Part shown: in pieces, positions 8,263 to 16,793 of the stretch | Layout: every line of letters starts with the position of its first letter | How positions within the stretch are numbered: the first letter of the stretch is position 1 | DNA from: Thermoflavifilum aggregans | Lineage (GTDB): Bacteria > Bacteroidota > Bacteroidia > Chitinophagales > Chitinophagaceae | NCBI RefSeq assembly: GCF_002797735.1 | Contig: NZ_PGFG01000001.1 | Location: forward strand, 2,460,001-2,524,000 | Reading direction: 5' to 3' | Length of the DNA: 64,000 nucleotides | Program-made: the position numbers and the translations under genes | The notes under the pieces: model-generated | Databases searched by the model: none | What the model was told of the DNA's origin: nothing | What the model saw: only the letters and a program-made list of their open reading frames with translations

Positions 8263-9000
8263 ATGAATCAGACCACGAGGCTTTCGGTAAACATCAACAA
8301 AGTAGCCCTGATCCGTAATTCACGCGGTGAAAATCTGCCGGATATTATTCAGGTTGCCAAAGATTGCCAGCGCTTTGGTGCAGATGGCATTACGGTGCAT
8401 CCCCGTCCCGATCAGCGGCATATCCGCATCCAGGATGTGTATGAACTGCGTCCTGTTGTGCATACAGAATTCAATATTGAAGGCTATCCTACCACGGCCT
8501 TCATTGATCTGGTTACGGAAGTGAAGCCTGAACAATGCACGCTGGTGCCTGATCCGCCGGGAGTGCTTACTTCCAATACCGGCTGGGATACAGTAAAATA
8601 TCAGTCGTTCTTGCGCGAGGTGATTCAGGAAATTCATTCCGCTGGTATCCGGGTATCCATTTTTCTGAACCCCGAACCCGATAAGGTGGAAGCTGCCCGC
8701 AAAGCCGGCGCCGACCGCATTGAGCTGTTTACCGGCCCTTATGCCAAAGCCTATGCAGCAGCAGCCAATGGCCCCCAAAATTTTGACCTGTTCAATGCAT
8801 ATAAAGAAACAGCCCGGCGTGCGCTATCTGTGGGGCTGGAACTGAATGCTGGACACGACCTGAATCTGCAAAATCTGAAATTCTTCAAACTCCATATCCC
8901 GGAACTGAAGGAAGTTTCCATAGGTCATGCCCTCATCTGCGATGCCCTGTATTACGGACTGGAAAATACCATTCAGATGTACAAACGTTTGCTGAATTAA
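8263..9000 (+). CDS. pdxJ: Pyridoxine 5'-phosphate synthase
   Basis: PdxJ closes the ring of vitamin B6: it condenses 1-deoxy-D-xylulose 5-phosphate with 3-amino-2-oxopropyl phosphate to give pyridoxine 5'-phosphate, in the cytoplasm. The 245 residues match the family length. Visible motifs are SVNINKVALIRNSRG, GADGITVHPRPDQRHI (phosphate and substrate loop with the catalytic His), TEFNIEGYP, QCTLVPDPPGVLTSNTGWD and the end VSIGHALICDALYYGLE. It implies the DXP-dependent B6 route, in line with the dxr gene and therefore DXP metabolism elsewhere in this window. It appears to be a single-gene unit. Confidence 0.97.
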   Translation: MNQTTRLSVNINKVALIRNSRGENLPDIIQVAKDCQRFGADGITVHPRPDQRHIRIQDVYELRPVVHTEFNIEGYPTTAFIDLVTEVKPEQCTLVPDPPGVLTSNTGWDTVKYQSFLREVIQEIHSAGIRVSIFLNPEPDKVEAARKAGADRIELFTGPYAKAYAAAANGPQNFDLFNAYKETARRALSVGLELNAGHDLNLQNLKFFKLHIPELKEVSIGHALICDALYYGLENTIQMYKRLLN

Positions 9001-9160
9001 AATGTGCTTTTTACTTGATTTTTCAGCCGTTTACAAAGGAATTTTTGATTTTCATAAAAAAATCAAACCCAAGCCACCCAGAATCTGTACTTTTATTAAG
9101 CAGATATTATCTGCGTGTGTATGACTTGTGCCATCTTTTTACGGCCATAAAAGTGCATAT

Positions 9161-10396
9161 ATGCTCAAATGTTTACCCCTGATCTTTTTATTGGCTGCTT
9201 TTGCTGCATCTGCTCAAACCGTGGATGTGTTCACAGCCGTGCAAAACGGCGGCTGGAATACAGCCAGCACCTGGAGCCCGTCAGGTCCACCCCAGCCCCT
9301 AGGTTCAGGACATAAAGTAAAAGTAGTGATTCCGGCAGGCATTACCGTAAACACCCTCGATATCACCAGCCCTCCTCAGGAAATGACTAAGCAGATTGAT
9401 ACTATCGTCATCTTTGGCAGCTTGCAGTTAGGAGATCCAAATGCAAACCCGACTACCGATTTTTTCTTTGATTACCCCGTCTATATCCTGATTGCAAACG
9501 GCGGAAGACTGGTGGACAGTACCTCTGCATCGTCTAGTTATGGCGGTCCAGGCTCCACTCCCCGTCACGTAATTGCCCTGCAGAAAGGAAATAGTCCAGA
9601 TACTTCTGCCATTGTGATTCAGCCAGGGGGCGAAATTCAACCTGCATGTGATGCATATCCAGGTACTTATATTTACGGGGTTAGCGGAAATCATTCATCA
9701 AGTAATTATACATACTATGCCGTTCCTTACACTATTTCCTGCCCCGGTCCCTTTCCTTCAGATAACAGTTATAGTTATATCATAAGCGTAGATTACAATA
9801 CAGGTGCTGTTAACTATAGCGGACCTATTACACTCCCTGTTATTCTCATCAACTTCAGCGGATATTATCAGCAGGGCATGGGTGTTCAGCTGCAATGGAG
9901 CACTTCCAGCGAATACAACAGCAGTTATTTTGCTGTGGAAAGAAGTACGGATGGCACCAGCTTCACCGAACTGGGCCGGGTGCAGGCACAGGGCAACAGC
10001 CAGATTGCTCATTCCTATACATTTACCGATGGTACCGTGTTGAAGAGTACTGTGTCGCTATATTATTATCGCCTGCGCCAAGTTGATCTGGACGGGCATT
10101 TCACCTATTCGAAAGTGATTGCCATTCACATTCCGCTATCTGACCAATCGCCTGGCAACCTGTTGCTATGGCCGAATCCCAACACCGGCAACTTCCAGCT
10201 GCAAATCCCGTTGGGTGAGAACCAGAAAGCTATGCTTCGCATCGTGAATCTGGCCGGGCAGGTGGTTCAGCAACAATGGGTGAACAGCCCGATTAGCACC
10301 ATCCGGTTGCAGCAACCCACATCAGGCGTATATCTGGTGCAAATCCAATACGCCGATGGCAGTCGCAAAACCCTGCGCATGCTGGTTATCCAATAG
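9161..10396 (+). CDS. Secreted protein with type A T9SS sorting domain
   Basis: A 411-residue cargo protein. The ATG at 9161 is preferred since it opens a signal peptide (MLKCLPLIFLLAAFAASAQT). The middle part (about 20-230) begins VFTAVQNGGWNTASTWSPSG, a phrase common in G8-like/adhesin-like Bacteroidota secreted proteins, and is rich in Ser, Thr, Tyr and Pro. Next is a fibronectin-like segment common before the sorting signal (VQLQWSTSSEYNSSYFAVERS, shown in part, and YYYRLRQVDLDG). The last ~80 residues are a type A C-terminal domain (LLWPNPNTGNFQLQIP, then SGVYLVQIQYADG, end LRMLVIQ), which directs export across the outer membrane by the T9SS. No enzymatic domain is recognised. It converges with the BtuF-like gene, leaving 2 bp. 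Confidence 0.82.
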   Translation: MLKCLPLIFLLAAFAASAQTVDVFTAVQNGGWNTASTWSPSGPPQPLGSGHKVKVVIPAGITVNTLDITSPPQEMTKQIDTIVIFGSLQLGDPNANPTTDFFFDYPVYILIANGGRLVDSTSASSSYGGPGSTPRHVIALQKGNSPDTSAIVIQPGGEIQPACDAYPGTYIYGVSGNHSSSNYTYYAVPYTISCPGPFPSDNSYSYIISVDYNTGAVNYSGPITLPVILINFSGYYQQGMGVQLQWSTSSEYNSSYFAVERSTDGTSFTELGRVQAQGNSQIAHSYTFTDGTVLKSTVSLYYYRLRQVDLDGHFTYSKVIAIHIPLSDQSPGNLLLWPNPNTGNFQLQIPLGENQKAMLRIVNLAGQVVQQQWVNSPISTIRLQQPTSGVYLVQIQYADGSRKTLRMLVIQ

Positions 10397-10398
10397 CT

Positions 10399-11355
10399 TC
10401 ATACAACTGCTACCGGCAGATGATGCAACGGTTGATATTTATGTTGCAGATGGACGGGAACTTCAAATAATTCCGGATGAAACAACCCTGCCAGCAGGCC
10501 GATACCATCCACAAGTGTGGATGCGCTGGGCTGGGTAAACAAATCGTAATCAGCAAGGTATACTTGCTGGTTGTGTATAGCCTGCAGGCGGCCCCAAGCC
10601 TCATGGTGCAAAAAACTATCAGGCTGCTGCCACAGGCGGTTCAGTTCGGCCTGGGTTTGCTGAACCGTATATCCGCATGGGGCCAGCACCATGACTTCCG
10701 GATCATATTTCACCAATTTTTCAAAAGGCAATACAATAGAATCGCCACGCGGATGGCTCAGCAGGTCAATGCCTCCGGCACAGGCTATCTGATAGGGGAT
10801 CCAGTGTCCGCAGTTGTACATGGGCTGCAGCCACTCCAGCAGAGCCACTTTCCGCAAAGGCATGCGATGCTGGTACAAAGTGCGTAAAATATCATCCTGC
10901 TGCCTGAGTTTTGCCAGATATGCATAAGCTGCTTCTTCCCGTCCCATTTCCCGGGCAATGGTAATGGCCGATTGAAATACATCGTCCAGATCGGCAGGAC
11001 TGATAGCCACCAGTCGCGGCTGCCTGCGCAAACGGGCTATGGCAGCTGCGGTGCAGCGGGTATCAATCTGGCAAACCTCACATACATCCTGTGTAAAAAT
11101 CACATCCGGCTCTATGGCTTGCAACAGCTCTTCTTCCACCCAATATAACGACTGTCCGCTGGCTTTGGCCGCACTGTAAACCCGGTCAATTTCTTCACCA
11201 TTCAGTTGCCGGCCTTCCAACAAGCAATGTACAAGGATTGCCTTCTCCGCACGCGCAGGTGCCGGACATTCAAACGTCACGCCATGCAGCATATCCTGCA
11301 AACCCATATCGTAAATCATCTGCGTGACAGCTGGAATAAAAGAACAGACTTTCAT
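10399..11355 (-). CDS. Cobalamin-binding periplasmic-type protein (BtuF-like)
   Basis: A 318-residue protein of the helical-backbone metal/B12 receptor superfamily (BtuF/FecB). The start MKVCSFIPAVTQMIYDMGL lacks a signal peptide, as in many Bacteroidota cobalamin-binding proteins of this type. Family marks are PDVIFTQDVCEVC, the middle WLQPMYNCGHWIPYQI with AGGIDLL, and PEVMVLAPCGYTV. It probably binds a corrinoid. It is the last gene of the riboswitch-led cobalamin operon, but a terminator-like hairpin (11377-11399) lies 22 bp before its start, so it may be expressed at a lower level than the receptor. Specific ligand and location (cytoplasm or periplasm) are uncertain. Confidence 0.8.
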   Translation of the reverse strand: MKVCSFIPAVTQMIYDMGLQDMLHGVTFECPAPARAEKAILVHCLLEGRQLNGEEIDRVYSAAKASGQSLYWVEEELLQAIEPDVIFTQDVCEVCQIDTRCTAAAIARLRRQPRLVAISPADLDDVFQSAITIAREMGREEAAYAYLAKLRQQDDILRTLYQHRMPLRKVALLEWLQPMYNCGHWIPYQIACAGGIDLLSHPRGDSIVLPFEKLVKYDPEVMVLAPCGYTVQQTQAELNRLWQQPDSFLHHEAWGRLQAIHNQQVYLADYDLFTQPSASTLVDGIGLLAGLFHPELFEVPVHLQHKYQPLHHLPVAVV

Positions 11356-11370
11356 AGCTATTCATTGAAA

Positions 11371-11399
11371 ATTAAAAATGGCCAGCAATGCCGGCCATT
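11371..11399 (-). terminator. Terminator-like hairpin inside the cobalamin operon
   Basis: Leftward reading gives AATGGCC, 9 loop bases, then GGCCATT, followed by TTTAATTTTC. The 7-bp arms (11377-11383 and 11393-11399) are perfect. It lies between the DUF6580 gene (stop at 11423) and the BtuF-like gene (start at 11355). Confidence 0.6.
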
Positions 11400-11422
11400 G
11401 GAGAATCTCATGTAAACCCGTA

Positions 11423-12001
11423 TTACCTGGCCGTTACAGGAGCGGCGGATTTTCTTGTAATCCATACGGCCACGCCAAACAACACAGCACCATACACCAA
11501 TGTACCAGCCAGCAACCTGAGTTCAAACGGAATGGCCGCCACCAGGCATTCAATCCATCCCTGCCAGGTAAGCGGATAGGTCCGTCCATCCAGCCAGACA
11601 CCCAGGTCCGATACAATCCAGTGGATGGCTGTGCTGACCACCGCTGCCGTTATCACGCTACCTGCGGTGATGCGCCGGATCAGCCAGCGGCCGGTCAGTG
11701 TCATCAATACAAAAGCTCCGTAGGTAAAATAAAATCCCGGGTAAAACAACTCCCATTGATGAAAGAAAAGCAACTTACCCAATATCACATCGCTGATCCA
11801 CAATGTCAGCAAAGGAAATCCGATGGCTTTCCAACGGCTGGAAAAACAGGCTCCGCCAAAAATAGCCATGGCACCCAACGGGCTGAAATTTGCCAATACC
11901 AAACCTCCGGTATGCAGGGTCAGAAAAATCCTCCAGATGGCAATGGCTATAATCATCAGCAGCCAAAGACGGGTACGTACATATAATTTCATGGCAGACA
12001 T
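11423..12001 (-). CDS. DUF6580-type integral membrane protein, possible cobalamin-pathway transporter component
   Basis: An integral membrane protein of about 192 residues with five or six hydrophobic spans (for example LWLLMIIAIAIWRIFL and VITAAVVSTAIHWIVSDLG). It resembles DUF6580 proteins, which in Bacteroidota often lie beside B12 uptake genes; the short motif NFSPLGAMAIFGGA is characteristic. ATG codons at 12001 and 11992 are both possible; the frame is open to a GTG at 12007. It lies 49 bp after the BtuB-like receptor on the same strand, under the cobalamin riboswitch. A role in moving a corrinoid or its precursor over the inner membrane is inferred only from context; no ATPase subunit lies nearby. 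Confidence 0.7.
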   Translation of the reverse strand: MSAMKLYVRTRLWLLMIIAIAIWRIFLTLHTGGLVLANFSPLGAMAIFGGACFSSRWKAIGFPLLTLWISDVILGKLLFFHQWELFYPGFYFTYGAFVLMTLTGRWLIRRITAGSVITAAVVSTAIHWIVSDLGVWLDGRTYPLTWQGWIECLVAAIPFELRLLAGTLVYGAVLFGVAVWITRKSAAPVTAR

Positions 12002-12050
12002 AAACACCAGTTTTTAATGAAACAATGGACACGCAAATTATCAAAATAAT

Positions 12051-13946
12051 TCAGAACCTGGCCCGGATACCACCGATAATATGAAAGCCCATGGTATTAT
12101 AGCCGTATACTTCCGTGTAACTCGTGTTGGTAATATTACGCAACTGCAAGTATAGCATATATTGCTTCCGGAAAGTATAGGACACAAAGGCATTCCAAAG
12201 GGTATAAGCTTTTAATGTAACAGGTGCAAAAGGATAGGTATTGAAATCCAGATCCGTGCGATCACCGATATTTTCCAGCGAGCTTCCCACAAACAAGGCC
12301 GGTAGCACCTGCCATTGAGCCGAGAGTTTGAATGATGCTTTCGGTTTGCGTAATAAATTTTCATAAGTAGTGTCTTTACCATTTTGCAGTGTGGTAAGTT
12401 GACCATCAAGGTATACAAAACTGCCAGTAAAACTGAGTTTGGATGTCGCCTGAATAGTTTGTTGATATTCTATTCCCCAGTCGCGCTGTTCATTCTGATT
12501 GATATAAGCTGCAGGCGTATATACGATGATATTTTTGATTTTTCTGCGAAATACGGTGAACTGCATGTTCGACTTCCCGTTTCCATAAGGCACGGTAATA
12601 CCAGCTTCATATTGATAACCAATTTCCGGTTTTAGATCAGGATTGGGACTATAGGGGCCATAAAGCATAGTTAGTGTGGGTGCCTTAAAAGATGAAGATA
12701 TATCGGCCGAAAGCGTAATGCCTGATGAAAAAATAAACGATGGATTAAATGTAAAACTGAAATTATTACCATATTGTTCATGATGAGTAAAACGTCCACC
12801 CAATTCTGCATTGAATCCTTTTTCATTTGCCCAGAACAAAGCAGCATAGGGACTGATGAAATACACGGATGGATTTTTCTTTTTGGCTGTAGTATCAGGC
12901 ATCTTCAGGTAGCGATAATCGCTGCCAGCCAGCAGTTGCAGGTGCTTTCCGAAATTCTGATTCCAGTATATTTCTGCATCATGATGCCGGCCTTCATATC
13001 GGGAATCACCATACGATTCACTGTGATAGGTGCGATGTGTTTGTTCAAACAGATAATGAGCATGAATGGCACCGGATGACAGTTGATAGGTGGTTTGAAA
13101 ACCGGTATTCAAATCGCTTGCCTGATAATGATCTTTAGAGTCTGTAAATGAACCCGCATCTGTATTTCCAAAAAAATAATCATAACGGAAAAAGGGCTGC
13201 AATTTCCAATTGGGCTGAATGTCCCATCCCAACCTGGCTAACACAGCATTGCTGTTCATACCATCTTTATCAAATCCTGCTTTGCCTGTGCTGTCAGTAG
13301 CTTCTGATATGCCTCCGGATTGCATATGATCATATTGCACATCGTAAGTGAAAACACGCAGTTTTCCGTTCAGCGCTGCATGCGCCTGAAACGTTTGATA
13401 ACTGCCATACGAAACATCGGCATTTCCTTCCACAGGTTTTTGTGCGGCTTGTCGCGTAATAATATTGATCACACCTGCAATGGCATCTGTGCCATACAAG
13501 GTCGATAATCCGCCTTTCACAATTTCAATCCTTTCAACTTCATCAATGGGAATCAAACGCAGATCAAAAGCTCCTCCCATACCCGAGGGATCATACAAAG
13601 GCATGCCATCCAGCAATATCACTGTGTAATCGCTGCCGGCACCGCGGATATAAATCGCTTTGTCCTTGCCATAATTGCTGTTGGCACCATTGATGGTAAT
13701 GCCTGTTTGTTCATCCAGAATCTGTGATAGTGTTTCACCCTGGCTGTGCAGCAATTGCTCGTGCGTAATAACGATCACGGAATTTCCGGTTTGATTCACA
13801 GGTTTTGGAAATTTGGTGGCTGTTACAACCACTTCCTGCAACTGGCCATGGCGGCTGATAGCCGTATCCTGTTTTTCTGTTTGTGCAATGGCAGTAAAAG
13901 AAATCAGAGATCCGAAAACAGTAAAATAACATAACAGTTTGCTCAT
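12051..13946 (-). CDS. btuB: TonB-dependent outer-membrane receptor, BtuB-like (cobalamin)
   Basis: A 631-residue outer-membrane transporter. It has a signal peptide (MSKLLCYFTVFGSLISFTAIA, given in part), a TonB-box-like LQEVVVTAT at about residue 37, the plug domain (QILDEQTGITINGANSNYG, IYIRGAGSDYTVILLDGMP, IEIVKGGLSTLYGTDAIAGV) and a C-terminal beta-barrel ending in an aromatic-type terminal strand (FHIIGGIRARF). Its length is close to that of E. coli BtuB. The cobalamin riboswitch just upstream is the main reason to call the substrate a corrinoid. It is the first gene of the operon with the DUF6580 and BtuF-like genes. Expression should drop when adenosylcobalamin is plentiful. Confidence 0.9.
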   Translation of the reverse strand: MSKLLCYFTVFGSLISFTAIAQTEKQDTAISRHGQLQEVVVTATKFPKPVNQTGNSVIVITHEQLLHSQGETLSQILDEQTGITINGANSNYGKDKAIYIRGAGSDYTVILLDGMPLYDPSGMGGAFDLRLIPIDEVERIEIVKGGLSTLYGTDAIAGVINIITRQAAQKPVEGNADVSYGSYQTFQAHAALNGKLRVFTYDVQYDHMQSGGISEATDSTGKAGFDKDGMNSNAVLARLGWDIQPNWKLQPFFRYDYFFGNTDAGSFTDSKDHYQASDLNTGFQTTYQLSSGAIHAHYLFEQTHRTYHSESYGDSRYEGRHHDAEIYWNQNFGKHLQLLAGSDYRYLKMPDTTAKKKNPSVYFISPYAALFWANEKGFNAELGGRFTHHEQYGNNFSFTFNPSFIFSSGITLSADISSSFKAPTLTMLYGPYSPNPDLKPEIGYQYEAGITVPYGNGKSNMQFTVFRRKIKNIIVYTPAAYINQNEQRDWGIEYQQTIQATSKLSFTGSFVYLDGQLTTLQNGKDTTYENLLRKPKASFKLSAQWQVLPALFVGSSLENIGDRTDLDFNTYPFAPVTLKAYTLWNAFVSYTFRKQYMLYLQLRNITNTSYTEVYGYNTMGFHIIGGIRARF

Positions 13947-14076
13947 AGTTCATTTTTTTAGTGAAACGATGACACTATGAGCTTTCGGAAAAACCACAAG
14001 GGATGAGTAGAAATATAATGTCTGCAATGAGAAGCCATTACATTCTACGCTTTTTACCCGAAAGCCCGAATGTGAA

Positions 14077-14301
14077 GCATTAAGGCAGGTCTTCTGACTC
14101 GCTCGTTGCTGAACGCCTTCCCATCTGTCGGTCGACAGACAGTGGCTTAGCAGAAATTCAGCAACTCAGTTTATTGGAGCAATGGATCCCTTTTACCTCA
14201 ATAAACTGATAAAGAGCTCACAGCACCGGGTAGTGTTCAGGATTTGCACCTGATTCCCTTTTCATTTTGCCTGCAGTCCTTACAGGCAAAAACCTTAACG
14301 C
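14077..14301 (-). ncRNA. Cobalamin riboswitch
   Basis: Leader of the btuB operon. Read leftward it shows GGTGCAAATCC within a GGGAA...CCC context (about 14230-14265), then a GCTGTGAGC segment, and the hallmark GAGTCAGAAGACCTGCC (14083-14101 region). A 9-bp closing stem P1 forms between 14293-14301 and 14077-14085 (GCGTTAAGG with CCTTAATGC, one G-U). These match the conserved B12-box and core of class I cobalamin riboswitches, which bind adenosylcobalamin and repress expression. A 130-nt segment lies between its end and the btuB ATG, containing a possible long-range pairing (GCTTTCGG with CCGAAAGC), but no obvious poly-U terminator, so control at translation start is plausible. Confidence 0.93.
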
Positions 14302-14306
14302 TTTTG

Positions 14307-14314
14307 CAAAGCTA
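14307..14314 (-). promoter_or_regulatory. Promoter -7 box of the cobalamin operon
   Basis: Leftward the bases are TAGCTTTG, a perfect TAnnTTTG. It ends 5 bp before the first base of riboswitch stem P1, so the transcript would begin at the riboswitch itself. A TG lies 17 bp upstream of the box in place of TTG. Confidence 0.6.
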
Positions 14315-14330
14315 TAGGATTCCTGCAATT

Positions 14331-14711
14331 TCAGTAAAATGATTTTTTCAACAGTTTGTCAACACTCCGGGATTCATTGAAAATGAAAAACAACATTAAA
14401 AAAGGAAACACGATAAAGCCAGCAAACCGCGGGTAAAAATCTTCCGGCCGGATGGAAAGCCAGTCGGAAAGTTTGGCTGCAACCCCTGCAAGCAATCCAA
14501 ACAGCATAACCCGCAACCATTCATTTTTTGTTCCCCACCGTACTTCATCGCGTTCATCACGCAACCGTGCATGCCAGCACTGCGCCACCACATGATGCTG
14601 AATAGAAGGATACAAAGCAGCAAAGGCTTTTTTAAAAGCATTTTTATGTTCCCGGTACAATGCTTCCAGAAAATAAGGATCTTCCAAGTGTTGCAAAATC
14701 AAATCTTGCAT
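14331..14711 (-). CDS. Hypothetical membrane protein, 126 residues
   Basis: Not recognised. The first 70 residues are soluble and charged (MQDLILQHLEDPYFLEALYR, with HKNAFKKAFAALYPSI), followed by a hydrophobic segment (about 68-88, WLRVMLFGLLAGVAAKLSDW) and a second span (about 94-112, FAGFIVFPFLMLFFIF). The C-terminus is basic (KLLKKSFY). The layout resembles the N-terminal part of some larger Bacteroidota DUF-type membrane proteins, so this could be a shortened paralogue. Its stop overlaps the upstream promoter zone of the cobalamin operon on the same strand, so read-through into the riboswitch is possible but no functional link is shown. Confidence 0.65.
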   Translation of the reverse strand: MQDLILQHLEDPYFLEALYREHKNAFKKAFAALYPSIQHHVVAQCWHARLRDERDEVRWGTKNEWLRVMLFGLLAGVAAKLSDWLSIRPEDFYPRFAGFIVFPFLMLFFIFNESRSVDKLLKKSFY

Positions 14712-14984
14712 GGGGAAGTAAATTGTTGGTTAAAATGTCTGATAAAATTGAAAATCGAGAATATTTTTATTTCCTGACATTAAACCTACACATAAAACAA
14801 ATGCTTGTCAAGAAAAATACTGCATATGTTTCCGGGCATTGAAAATAAACTGAAATGTATTTTGATCATGATTTAAAAAATGCGGCCTGTTAGGAACAGA
14901 AGCTAAAAATAAAATATTCAAAAGAAACGGCCTGCAGTTACGAAATATTCTGATTGAAATCATTACATAAATCTTTCTTACTTT
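14712..14984. other. Intergenic region without recognised gene
   Basis: AT-rich spacer between the 126-residue gene (leftward) and ggt (rightward). Both strands have only short frames with no recognisable features. Apart from the ggt -7 box at its right end I see nothing in it. Confidence 0.6.
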
Positions 14985-14992
14985 TATCTTTG
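14985..14992 (+). promoter_or_regulatory. Promoter -7 box of ggt
   Basis: TATCTTTG, perfect TAnnTTTG. It lies downstream of the longest possible start (14954) and so rules it out; the ATG at 15014 follows 21 bp later. Confidence 0.55.
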
Positions 14993-15013
14993 GCCTGCAT
15001 GAACGGATTGATG

Positions 15014-16762
15014 ATGAATAACAATACCAAGTCTTATCCATTTCCCATCCGATTTTGTGTTACTACCCTCTTGTGTGCTGCTTTGGGAACCACCTATGCA
15101 CAGACGCGGCCAGCCCCGGAAGAGCAAACCATCCAGCCTTACCACTACACCATTCAGAAAGATACTCAAGTTGCTCATGCCTGTGTGGTATCTGCCCATC
15201 CGCTGGCCAGTGAAGTGGGCCGATGGGTGTTGCAACAGGGAGGAAATGCTGTAGATGCAGCTGTTGCCATGCAGCTGGCATTGGCCGTGGTTTATCCTGC
15301 AGCCGGCAATATTGGCGGGGGTGGTTTTATGGTCATTCATCTGAATAGCGGGACAAATACGGTATTTGACTACCGCGAGGAAGCTCCGGGGAAAGCCACG
15401 CGCAACATGTTTCTGGATAGCCTGGGCAATCCTGATTCCCGGCTCAGCCTGTATGGTGCTCTGTCGGCAGGGATACCCGGCACGGTGGCCGGCTTATGGC
15501 AAGCTTGGAAAAAATACGGGCACCTTCCCTGGCGCATGCTTGTACAACCCGCCGTGGATCTTGCCCGACAGGGTTTTTGCATCACGGCTACTGAAGCCCG
15601 GTGGCTGAATGAAAGCCGGAAAGATTTTCTGCAATATAACCAGCGGCCTGTTGCCTTTGTGAAATCTATGCCCTGGAAGGCTGGAGATACCCTCCGCCAG
15701 CCAGAACTGGCCGAAACCCTGATCCAGATTCGGGATCATGGCCGGAAAGGATTTTACGCCGGTCGTGTTGCCCGTCAGATTGTGCAGACCATGCAGCATC
15801 ACCATGGCCTCATTACCCTGCGGGATCTGAGGCAATACCGTGCCTTCGAACGCCAGCCAGTGATATTTGATTACAAAGGCTACACCATTGTCAGTGTGCC
15901 GCCGCCATCAGCCGGTGGCATCATGCTGCAGCAATTGCTGGGCATGGTGAGCTTTTATCCTCTGGCACAGTGGGGATATGGTTCTCCACAGGCTACCCAG
16001 CTCATGATTGAAGCCGAACGCCGCAGCTATGCCGACCGTGCCCGCTATCTGGGCGATCCGGACTTTGTACATATCCCCGTCAGCCAGCTTACCAGCATGG
16101 ACTATCTCCGGCAACGGATCAGCAGCTATACCCCCGGGAAAGCCAGCCGCAGTGAAGATATTCAGTCCGGCCACTTCACAGAAAGCGAAGAAACTACCCA
16201 CCTCTGTGTACTAGACGCAGAGGGCAATGCTGTTTCAGTTACTTACACCCTAAACAATCTGTACGGTAGCAAGCTGGTGGTGGAAGGCGCCGGTTTTCTG
16301 CTGAACGATGAAATGGATGATTTCAGTGCCAAACCCGGAAGTCCAAATCTGTACGGACTTACCGGTGGCGAGGCCAACGCTATTGCGCCACATAAACGGA
16401 TGCTCAGCAGCATGACACCTACCATCGTACTAAAAAACGAAAAACCTTATTTGATTACCGGTACTCCTGGAGGCTCTACCATTATCACTTCTGTTTTTCA
16501 GACAATTGTGAATATCTTGGACTTTCACCTTTCACCCCATGAGGCTGTAAACAATCCCAAATTCCATCATCAGTGGCTGCCCGATGTGGTATATGTGGAA
16601 AAAGGATTCCCCGATTCGCTGGCACAGGCCCTGCAAGCCATGGGATATCGACTGGTGGAGCGCGAAGCTATCGGCCGCACGGAACTCATTGTGCATCCTG
16701 AAGGTGAACCCATCATCGGTGTGGGCGACCACCGCGGCGATGACTCATCAGCGGGATATTGA
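15014..16762 (+). CDS. ggt: Gamma-glutamyltransferase (gamma-glutamyl transpeptidase)
   Basis: Ntn hydrolase that cleaves the gamma-glutamyl bond of glutathione and related compounds and can transfer the glutamyl group to amino acids; periplasmic or secreted. The start at 15014 (582 residues) gives MNNNTKSYPFPIRF followed by a hydrophobic signal core ending TTYAQ. Conserved features are ASEVGRWVLQQGGNAVDAAV (N-terminal), NIGGGGFMVIH, DYREEAPG (substrate Arg), AGIPGTVAG, and the autoprocessing site before T394 in EETTHLCVLD, then YTLNNLYGS and TPGGSTII. The precursor is cut there into large and small subunits. The next gene, another Ntn hydrolase, lies 31 bp downstream on the same strand, suggesting shared use in recovering amino acids from gamma-glutamyl and N-linked compounds. 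Confidence 0.95.
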   Translation: MNNNTKSYPFPIRFCVTTLLCAALGTTYAQTRPAPEEQTIQPYHYTIQKDTQVAHACVVSAHPLASEVGRWVLQQGGNAVDAAVAMQLALAVVYPAAGNIGGGGFMVIHLNSGTNTVFDYREEAPGKATRNMFLDSLGNPDSRLSLYGALSAGIPGTVAGLWQAWKKYGHLPWRMLVQPAVDLARQGFCITATEARWLNESRKDFLQYNQRPVAFVKSMPWKAGDTLRQPELAETLIQIRDHGRKGFYAGRVARQIVQTMQHHHGLITLRDLRQYRAFERQPVIFDYKGYTIVSVPPPSAGGIMLQQLLGMVSFYPLAQWGYGSPQATQLMIEAERRSYADRARYLGDPDFVHIPVSQLTSMDYLRQRISSYTPGKASRSEDIQSGHFTESEETTHLCVLDAEGNAVSVTYTLNNLYGSKLVVEGAGFLLNDEMDDFSAKPGSPNLYGLTGGEANAIAPHKRMLSSMTPTIVLKNEKPYLITGTPGGSTIITSVFQTIVNILDFHLSPHEAVNNPKFHHQWLPDVVYVEKGFPDSLAQALQAMGYRLVEREAIGRTELIVHPEGEPIIGVGDHRGDDSSAGY

Positions 16763-16793
16763 AAACGGATTTTTTATACAAAATGGTTTGGAT

